Notes under the pieces: model-generated | The model's database searches: none | What the model saw: only the letters and a program-made list of their open reading frames with translations | What the model was told of the DNA's origin: nothing | Translations under genes and position numbers: made by a program | In this document: positions 1-4,145 of the stretch, piece by piece | Layout: every line of letters begins with the position of its first letter | Numbering within the stretch: the stretch's first letter is position 1 | Assembly (NCBI GenBank): GCA_002429425.1 | Contig: DIZR01000019.1 | Coordinates: 1-8,048, forward strand | Direction: 5' to 3' | From: Patescibacteria group bacterium UBA6023 | GTDB lineage: Bacteria > Patescibacteriota > Minisyncoccia > Phycocordibacterales > UBA6899 | DNA length: 8,048 nucleotides

Positions 1-2
1 GC

Positions 3-1160
3 GGTGGCAACGACGAACGCGAACAGACGCTGAATCAGATCCTTGTGGAAATGGACGGATTTGAGCCGACAGAGAAGGTCATCGTGATGGCGGCGACGAA
101 TCGCCCTGACGTGCTCGATACCGCACTCCTACGTCCGGGTCGTTTTGATCGTCGAGTCATTCTTGATCTTCCTGACCTTGCTGATCGTGAGCAAATTCTC
201 CTTATTCATGCACGCAAAAAACCACTCGGTGAGGATGTGAATTTCCGTGTTATTGCAGAACGTACGCCAGGATTTTCTGGTGCAGATCTCTCATCGCTTA
301 TGAATGAAGGTGCGATACTTGCCGCACGAGAGAACAGGACAAAAGTGACGCAGTATGACCTTATTCGTTCTATTGAAAAAGTAATGATTGGCCCTGAACG
401 TAAGAGTCACATTTTAAATATCGAAGAAAAGAGAATTACTGCATATCATGAGGGTGGACATGCACTGCTCGCATCACTGCTCGCATATGCGGATCCCGTG
501 CATAAGATTTCTATTATTTCTCGTGGACATGCGGCGGGGTACACACTTAAGCTTCCAATTGAGGAGCGTCGATTCCATTCACGCAAAGAATTCCTCGATG
601 ACATCGTGGTGTCACTTGGTGGTTATGTTGCAGAGCTCATGATGTTTGATGACCTCACGACCGGTCCATCGAACGACTTGCAGGTTGCAACGGGACTTGC
701 GCATGACATGGTCGCAAAGTACGGCATGTCTGCGAATATGGGTCCGATTGCGTTTGAAGCATCGGGGTCTGTGCTTATTGGTCGGGGAGGATTTGTGGAG
801 CGTGATTATTCGCAAGACGTTGCGAATCGCATCGACAAAGAGGTAGAACGGATCATGAATGATTCACTTGCCCGCGCAAAAGAATTGCTGACGAAATACA
901 AGCATGTGCTTGATGCAATTTCGCTCGAGCTTATCCGTGTTGAGTCGATTGAGCGCGAAGACTATGAAAAGATTCTTACGTTGCACGGCATTAAACCAAA
1001 AACAAAGAATGGTGAAGAGGTTTATATCGCACCGATGGCAAAACCCGAGGCAGTTATCATCTCACCCATGGTTGAAAGTACCTCAATAGTACAAAAGGAG
1101 GAGGAAGGCAGAAAACACCACAAGAAAAAGGGTAAAGAAAAAGAAAACGAGGAAGTATGA
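3..1160 (+). CDS. ftsH: ATP-dependent zinc metalloprotease FtsH, 5'-truncated by window edge
   Basis: FtsH is a membrane-anchored hexameric AAA+ protease that degrades misfolded membrane proteins and short-lived regulators. The reading frame is open from base 3, giving 385 visible residues; the N-terminal membrane segments and the Walker A and B motifs lie outside the window. The visible part opens with [12 protein letters not shown], the conserved stretch after Walker B. Next come the ATNRP sensor and the second region of homology, with RPGRFDR supplying the arginine fingers (local residues about 31-50). The zinc site HEGGH is at bases 447-461, and the third ligand is the Asp in TTGPSND at 675-677. 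HEGGH replaces the more usual HEAGH; both zinc histidines and the catalytic Glu remain. The C-terminus is a long Lys/Glu-rich, probably disordered tail. The GTG at 45 is internal, not a start. The gene ends in TGA eight bases before a strong terminator, so it ends its transcription unit. Confidence 0.96.
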   Translation, partial: GGNDEREQTLNQILVEMDGFEPTEKVIVMAATNRPDVLDTALLRPGRFDRRVILDLPDLADREQILLIHARKKPLGEDVNFRVIAERTPGFSGADLSSLMNEGAILAARENRTKVTQYDLIRSIEKVMIGPERKSHILNIEEKRITAYHEGGHALLASLLAYADPVHKISIISRGHAAGYTLKLPIEERRFHSRKEFLDDIVVSLGGYVAELMMFDDLTTGPSNDLQVATGLAHDMVAKYGMSANMGPIAFEASGSVLIGRGGFVERDYSQDVANRIDKEVERIMNDSLARAKELLTKYKHVLDAISLELIRVESIEREDYEKILTLHGIKPKTKNGEEVYIAPMAKPEAVIISPMVESTSIVQKEEEGRKHHKKKGKEKENEEV

Positions 1161-1167
1161 GACAAAG

Positions 1168-1201
1168 AAAAACTCCAAGGTTAAACCTTGGAGTTTTTCT
1201 T
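1168..1201 (+). terminator. Intrinsic terminator after ftsH
   Basis: A perfect stem AACTCCAAGG / CCTTGGAGTT with a 5-base loop (TTAAA) is flanked by A's upstream and followed directly by TTTTTCTT. The A-tract would extend the stem by about three pairs. It begins 8 bases after the ftsH stop codon and should end ftsH transcription. Confidence 0.93.
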
Positions 1202-1267
1202 GACTCTTTACCCACGAAATGATGATATTGGGTCAGGAATTTCCGTACATTAAAAAGGAAAGTTGAA

Positions 1268-1639
1268 ATGTCAGATAAAGCTTGCACTCGAGTTGTTGAT
1301 TTGCCGAAGAAGCATCCACGGGACACTCCAGCACCAAGTATGGAGGCGCTCGCGCTCATCGATGCAATCGAAGCAGTAATGTTCAGTCTACCCATAATCC
1401 CAGATGGTGCATATCGTTTTTCAGGAAACAAAGGAACTCCATCATTGGTTGATTGGCTTGAAATGAAGGATGTTGAATTTCCTCATATAAAAAATATGCT
1501 TGTTGCATCCTTATCTCAGTCATTAAAAAATTCGGTTGACGTAGTGATAAAACTTCTCGAGTTCGGAGTTCCAGTTCATGTCGCGATTGGGTTTTTACCC
1601 TCCGAATTAGCAAACATGCTTGAGTTCCAACCTTCTTGA
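1268..1639 (+). CDS. Hypothetical protein, 123 aa
   Basis: I do not recognise this family. The ATG is preceded by AAGGAAAG (1255-1262), a good Shine-Dalgarno sequence at normal spacing, and the TGA stop is followed by a hairpin with a T-run. Both support a real gene. The product has no signal peptide, no long hydrophobic segment and no cysteine cluster. The N-terminal 20 or so residues are Lys/Pro-rich and probably flexible. From about residue 25 it reads as a small soluble, mostly helical protein, with the helix-like stretches MEALALIDAIEAVMF, HIKNMLVASLSQSL and SVDVVIKLLEFGVPV. It appears to be a single-gene unit between the ftsH terminator and its own terminator. The function is unknown. 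That it is coding is fairly sure; the start is probable. Confidence 0.72.
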   Translation: MSDKACTRVVDLPKKHPRDTPAPSMEALALIDAIEAVMFSLPIIPDGAYRFSGNKGTPSLVDWLEMKDVEFPHIKNMLVASLSQSLKNSVDVVIKLLEFGVPVHVAIGFLPSELANMLEFQPS

Positions 1640-1667
1640 ATAAAATCTGGATGCACTGATTAAAAAC

Positions 1668-1692
1668 AAACCACCCTTGGGCGGTTTTTTAT
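1668..1692 (+). terminator. Probable intrinsic terminator after the 123-aa gene
   Basis: AAACCACC / GGCGGTTT pairs around a CTTG loop and runs into TTTTTTATT. There is one A-C mismatch on the + strand; read on the minus strand the same position would be a G-U wobble. It lies about 30 bases after the stop of the 123-aa gene. No minus-strand gene ends here, so the + reading is preferred, as a moderately strong terminator. Confidence 0.7.
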
Positions 1693-1703
1693 TGGTGGTA
1701 ATG

Positions 1704-1712
1704 TTATCCACA
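1704..1712 (+). promoter_or_regulatory. Single consensus DnaA box (TTATCCACA)
   Basis: TTATCCACA is an exact match to the strongest DnaA-box sequence known from E. coli oriC. It sits 8 bases upstream of the predicted -35 element of the small-RNA promoter (1721-1749). I see no second box or AT-rich unwinding region, so this is not an origin. It may be a DnaA regulatory or titration site, or chance. The match is seen; the function is inferred and weak. Confidence 0.35.
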
Positions 1713-1720
1713 ATTTGGAC

Positions 1721-1749
1721 TTGCAGACTTTTCGATGCGGGTGTATATT
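1721..1749 (+). promoter_or_regulatory. Predicted sigma-70-type promoter for a short RNA or leader
   Basis: TTGCAG (1721-1726) and TATATT (1744-1749) are separated by exactly 17 bases. A start about 7 bases later falls near 1756, right at the foot of the first hairpin. TTGGAC at 1715-1720 is an alternative -35 match, but its spacing is too long. It lies between the terminator of the upstream gene and a second terminator. Confidence 0.6.
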
Positions 1750-1755
1750 CGTTGT

Positions 1756-1808
1756 GTACCAATTCGTTGGTACATTTAAAAAGTCCCCGATTCGTCGGGG
1801 CTTTTTTA
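1756..1808 (+). ncRNA. Candidate small RNA or transcription-attenuating leader of about 50 nt
   Basis: From the predicted start the transcript would be almost entirely two hairpins. The first is an 8-bp perfect stem TGTACCAA / TTGGTACA (1755-1762 with 1767-1774), looped by TTCG. An A-rich linker follows, then a terminator stem CCCCGA / TCGGGG, also looped by TTCG. There is no room for a reading frame. Either this is a free-standing small RNA of about 50 nt, or it is the 5' leader of the 136-aa gene whose start lies 77 bases downstream and which would need read-through of the terminator. I see no convincing antiterminator pairing. Its existence is predicted from layout only; no known RNA family is recognised. 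Confidence 0.45.
1781..1808 (+). terminator. Intrinsic terminator upstream of the 136-aa gene
   Basis: CCCCGA (1785-1790) pairs perfectly with TCGGGG (1795-1800) around a TTCG loop. The helix continues AAAAG / CTTTT past one bulged T and ends in a T-run (TTTTTTATT). It is a strong-looking terminator that lies upstream of a gene and downstream of a promoter, not after a coding region. Confidence 0.85.
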
Positions 1809-1884
1809 TTTGCACAAACACTTACTAGATTTCTTCGGTAATTTCTGGTAGACATGGAGGAGATAGCAAATATAGGAGTGCATC

Positions 1885-2295
1885 ATGTCAGGAGCCAATT
1901 TGTTCGCTCTTTGTCCTTACGTGGTTACAGCAGATGTCTCGGTAGAACTTCCACTTATTAGTATGGAAGTGACGCTTTGCTTTGGTCCGTTTAATACGCT
2001 CATAGCTGCAGAGAAATGGGCAGGAGATGTCGAGCGATTACATAAGGATATTATCGCAAGAGAAGATCAAACATCCAATGAGATTTTTGATGAAATAGGA
2101 ATTCCCACTCAAGGGTTCATTCGTTCGCATATATATGGAATGGACATTGTTCAGTCGGATCAGAATGCACGTAAGCCCGGCATGCTTATTCCCGTAAATA
2201 CACCAGACACTGATTCTCGTGATATGCACCTATATGCACTTGCTGCGTTTCAACAAGCTATTCATATGGCATTTTCTATCGCCAAGAATGAATGA
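1885..2295 (+). CDS. Hypothetical protein, 136 aa
   Basis: I do not recognise this family. The ATG follows a clear AGGAG (1874-1878) with six bases between, and the TGA stop is followed by a 10-bp hairpin, so I take the gene as real. The product is soluble in appearance: an N-terminal half that looks beta-rich (PYVVTADVSVELPLISMEVTL), an amphipathic helix (AEKWAGDVERLHKDIIARE), and a C-terminal helix (YALAAFQQAIHMAFSIA). There is no signal peptide, metal motif or catalytic signature I can name. The nearest promoter I can see is the one at 1721-1749, with a terminator in between. The gene may therefore be expressed by read-through or from a weak promoter in 1809-1870 that I cannot define. Confidence 0.75.
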   Translation: MSGANLFALCPYVVTADVSVELPLISMEVTLCFGPFNTLIAAEKWAGDVERLHKDIIAREDQTSNEIFDEIGIPTQGFIRSHIYGMDIVQSDQNARKPGMLIPVNTPDTDSRDMHLYALAAFQQAIHMAFSIAKNE

Positions 2296-2318
2296 AGGAT
2301 AAATAAAATAAAAAATCC

Positions 2319-2349
2319 ACACCGAAGCCCATGCTTCGGTGTTCGTTTG
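2319..2349 (+). terminator. Probable intrinsic terminator after the 136-aa gene
   Basis: A perfect 10-bp stem ACACCGAAGC / GCTTCGGTGT has a CCAT loop (2319-2342) and is followed by TCGTTTGC. The stem is strong but the T-tract is interrupted. An A-rich run precedes it. It starts 23 bases after the TGA stop. Confidence 0.75.
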
Positions 2350-2375
2350 CGTATAAGACTTTTTTTCTTTATGAT
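2347..2375 (+). promoter_or_regulatory. Possible promoter for the tRNA gene
   Basis: TTGCGT (2347-2352) and TATGAT (2370-2375) have a 17-base spacer. The -10 matches five of six consensus bases; the -35 only three. A start near 2382 would give a tRNA precursor with a 5' leader of about 73 bases carrying the small hairpin at 2425-2440. The -35 abuts the tail of the preceding terminator. Confidence 0.4.
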
Positions 2376-2424
2376 GTGCTTATTATTCAATATCCTGCAG
2401 TAGCCTATTTGGTAACGCTTGCTG

Positions 2425-2440
2425 CCTCGCTTTAGCGAGG
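2425..2440 (+). other. Small perfect hairpin in the tRNA 5' leader
   Basis: CCTCGC and GCGAGG pair perfectly around a TTTA loop, 14 bases before the mature 5' end of the tRNA. There is no T-run, so it is not a terminator. It could help fold or process the precursor, or be incidental. The pairing is seen directly; any role is unknown. Confidence 0.5.
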
Positions 2441-2454
2441 GATAGAGAAAAAAT

Positions 2455-2530
2455 GCACGCGTAGCTCAGTTGGTAGAGCGGTCGTCTTATACACGACTGG
2501 TCCCTGGTTCGAGTCCAGGCGCGTGCACCA
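2455..2530 (+). tRNA. tRNA-Ile, anticodon UAU, CCA encoded
   Basis: The complete cloverleaf folds by hand. The acceptor stem GCACGCG pairs perfectly with CGCGTGC; the discriminator is A and the CCA end (2528-2530) is encoded. The D-arm is GCTC/GAGC. The anticodon stem GTCGT/ACGAC encloses loop CTTATAC, so the anticodon is TAT at 2488-2490. The T-arm CCTGG/CCAGG carries TTCGAGT. It would be charged with isoleucine and read AUA. Most bacteria instead read AUA with a CAU-anticodon tRNA whose C34 is changed to lysidine by TilS; a UAU anticodon needs no lysidine. The gene stands alone between two orphan protein genes. Confidence 0.95.
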
Positions 2531-2609
2531 AATATTGTTTTTTCTTGATATTTCTTTTCGTTCATGTAGTTTGTAGAAAGAGTATATTATTTTTGAGAGG
2601 TCGGTTTAT

Positions 2610-3092
2610 ATGGTTAAAGATGATGTCGTTGCTCCCGATGGTACTGTCTTTCATGTTCTGGCATCAGCAGGGAATACTGCTCATCGGGAAAATCTCCCTG
2701 AGGCCTCAGATGAAATGCGGATTGAATCTGCTTCGTGGTTCAAGAAAACATACGCATGTGGACATCGTGGACCACGGAGATTTACGCTTTTTATTTATGG
2801 TTGCGTGATGACCCAGAGCAATAACAATTGCAAATGTCCTGATTGTTGTATCGAAGAAATTCGGAAGACCGTGATTCGGTGTGCTTCATGTGAACTTCCA
2901 ATATTGCCCGGATATGGTGTTGTGTTGTACCACCCAACAACCCCAGGACTTAATCTCGCTGTTGCAAATTTTCTTCATGATGATGCTGTGATGTGTTGCA
3001 CGCGCTGGGATTGTTGTACTACTATGGAATTTTTTGCGGGATATTGGAGTGAAGAAGGTTTCAAGGAGTATCCATTTGATGAACATGACTGA
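2610..3092 (+). CDS. Hypothetical Cys-rich, probably zinc-binding protein, 160 aa
   Basis: I do not recognise a named family. The ATG is preceded by GAGAGG (2595-2600) and the TGA is followed by a terminator. There are 12 cysteines in the C-terminal two thirds. C50-G-H52 with the C74-x-C76-x2-C79-C80 cluster could form one zinc site. C91-x2-C94 with the paired cysteines C129-C130 and C135-C136 could form a second, treble-clef- or ribbon-like site. The first 45 residues lack cysteine and are polar. There is no signal peptide or membrane span, so it is probably cytoplasmic, where a zinc role is likelier than disulfides. Zinc fingers of this size often serve DNA, RNA or protein binding, but the sequence does not say which. 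The gene is alone downstream of the tRNA. Confidence 0.75.
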   Translation: MVKDDVVAPDGTVFHVLASAGNTAHRENLPEASDEMRIESASWFKKTYACGHRGPRRFTLFIYGCVMTQSNNNCKCPDCCIEEIRKTVIRCASCELPILPGYGVVLYHPTTPGLNLAVANFLHDDAVMCCTRWDCCTTMEFFAGYWSEEGFKEYPFDEHD

Positions 3093-3141
3093 ATGTAAGT
3101 AATTTACTAAGACGGTCCTTGGTAAAAATAAGAATATTTTT

Positions 3142-3170
3142 TACTCAAACGTAATGTTTGAGTATTTTTA
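3142..3170 (+). terminator. Intrinsic terminator after the Cys-rich gene
   Basis: A perfect 9-bp stem TACTCAAAC / GTTTGAGTA has a GTAAT loop and is followed by TTTTTA. It lies 50 bases after the stop of the Cys-rich gene and 49 bases before the dut start, so it isolates dut from upstream transcription. Confidence 0.88.
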
Positions 3171-3218
3171 TGTGGAAAGGTGACTGGACAAGTTTTATCT
3201 GGGTGATACAAAGAGTGC

Positions 3219-3650
3219 ATGAAGATACCCATTAAACGATTTGATAAAACACTACCATTACCCGAATATAAGACACTCGGCGCGGCGGGATTTGATCTTG
3301 CTGCACGCGAGCCCCAAATCATCGCTCCACGCACAATTGCTTACGTACCTCTTAATGTTGCAATCGCACCACCGGAGGGGTATTTTGTTTTACTTGCGGC
3401 ACGGTCGTCACTGCATAAAAAGGGTTTGATGTCGGCAAATGGTATCGGAATTATTGACCGTGATTATGCGGGGAATGATGACGAATATATTGCGGTACTT
3501 TATAATTATACAGAGAATGACGTATCCATCGAAGCGGGTGATCGCCTTATGCAGGGAGTGTTCGTTCCCCATATGCAAGTGGAGTGGGAAGAGGTATCCG
3601 ACATGGGGAATATCAGTCGTGGTGGATTCGGCACGACAGGAAATAAGTAA
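3219..3650 (+). CDS. dut: dUTP diphosphatase (trimeric dUTPase)
   Basis: It hydrolyses dUTP to dUMP and pyrophosphate, keeping uracil out of DNA and feeding dTMP synthesis. At 143 aa it has the usual length of the homotrimeric family, and all five motifs are in order. Motif I is AAGFDLAA (residues 22-29); motif II is ARSSLHKKGL (61-70). Motif III is GIIDRDYAG (77-85), with the acidic residues that position the catalytic water and the uridine-discriminating hairpin. Motif IV is GDRLMQGVF (107-115), and motif V is the Gly-rich RGGFGTTG (134-141) that closes over the phosphates. The NDDEY stretch after motif III is a little longer than in E. coli, but such lengthened loops occur in the family. 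The Shine-Dalgarno is weak (AAGAG just upstream). The gene is monocistronic and faces the minus-strand membrane-protein gene, with a shared terminator between. Confidence 0.95.
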   Translation: MKIPIKRFDKTLPLPEYKTLGAAGFDLAAREPQIIAPRTIAYVPLNVAIAPPEGYFVLLAARSSLHKKGLMSANGIGIIDRDYAGNDDEYIAVLYNYTENDVSIEAGDRLMQGVFVPHMQVEWEEVSDMGNISRGGFGTTGNK

Positions 3651-3693
3651 ATTATAAAGAGTTGGTTTTTTGCGAAATATATGACAGTTCAAA

Positions 3694-3727
3694 AAAACAG
3701 TATCCTTTTTGGATACTGTTTTGTTTA
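3694..3727. terminator. Bidirectional terminator between dut and the convergent membrane-protein gene
   Basis: A perfect 10-bp stem AACAGTATCC / GGATACTGTT with a 5-base loop has T's on its 3' side (TTGTTT) and a run of seven A's on its 5' side, which is a T7 tract on the minus strand. It therefore works in both directions, better on the minus strand. It lies between the convergent stops at 3650 and 3742. Confidence 0.9.
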
Positions 3728-3741
3728 TCACATCGTTTTTG

Positions 3742-4080
3742 TTAACGATCTTTATCGTCGAGTTGTTCGTTTCGCTCTTGTTCCTCCTTTGCCTTTTTGA
3801 AGAGCTCAGGAAAAGATTGAAGGAGCAAAAGCATTATTCGTAGTACCACAAACACTACTGCGTAGCAGGTGATGAACACAAGGGGATGAGTACCCTCAAG
3901 TCGATAATTTATCCAGCCACGCGCGATCCCAAGTTCATGCATACTTACGATGCCGGGAATTTCGATGAACAGAATTATGATGATAGTGAGCGCAAATGTC
4001 ACCCACAATGTCGAACGAACAGGTTGTTTCGATGAAGAATCGTAGATGTAGGGTTTCAAGAAAGCTAGAAGTGTATTCAT
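3742..4080 (-). CDS. Small two-span membrane protein, 112 aa
   Basis: I do not recognise this family. An upstream ATG at 4140 is in frame, but the start at 4080 is chosen because AAGGAG sits directly before it at ideal spacing. From that start there are two long hydrophobic segments, about residues 24-45 (with a run of four Ile) and 66-87 (ending LRIMLLLL). They are separated by a 20-residue loop with HELGIARGWINYRLEG. The C-terminal 20 residues are strongly charged (KKAKEEQERNEQLDDKDR) and probably a cytoplasmic helix. No catalytic motif is visible. The gene follows recG on the same strand after 65 bases without a terminator between, so it may be cotranscribed, though a candidate promoter lies in the gap. 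Confidence 0.78.
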   Translation of the reverse strand: MNTLLAFLKPYIYDSSSKQPVRSTLWVTFALTIIIILFIEIPGIVSMHELGIARGWINYRLEGTHPLVFITCYAVVFVVLRIMLLLLQSFPELFKKAKEEQERNEQLDDKDR

Positions 4081-4112
4081 GTGAACTCCTTTTTGAATAT
4101 GGTTCTTTCTGT

Positions 4113-4140
4113 AGACTAGCACTATCAATCGAGCCGTCAA
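4113..4140 (-). promoter_or_regulatory. Possible internal promoter for the membrane-protein gene
   Basis: On the minus strand, TTGACG (4140-4135) is five bases past the recG stop codon. A 16-base spacer follows, then TAGTCT preceded by TGC, an extended -10 arrangement. The -35 is strong (five of six) and the -10 weak (three of six). It would give a leader of about 25 bases to the ATG at 4080. Confidence 0.4.
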
Positions 4141-4145
4141 GAATA

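Noticed and set aside
1158..1160. Recoding of TGA as Gly (Gracilibacteria/SR1 code).
   Set aside because: TGA ends ftsH and three small genes at positions followed by terminators, and no TGA falls inside recG, dut or the desaturase.
1701..1812. Replication origin suggested by the DnaA box.
   Set aside because: There is only one box and no AT-rich unwinding region, and no dnaA or dnaN gene is near.
3295..3480. Unusual dUTPase because of the longer NDDEY segment after motif III.
   Set aside because: All five motifs are intact, and small loop extensions at this place occur in known trimeric dUTPases.
4081..4140. Membrane-protein gene starting 20 codons earlier at 4140.
   Set aside because: The extra residues have no ribosome site, while AAGGAG sits right before the ATG at 4080. 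The region also holds a promoter-like sequence.
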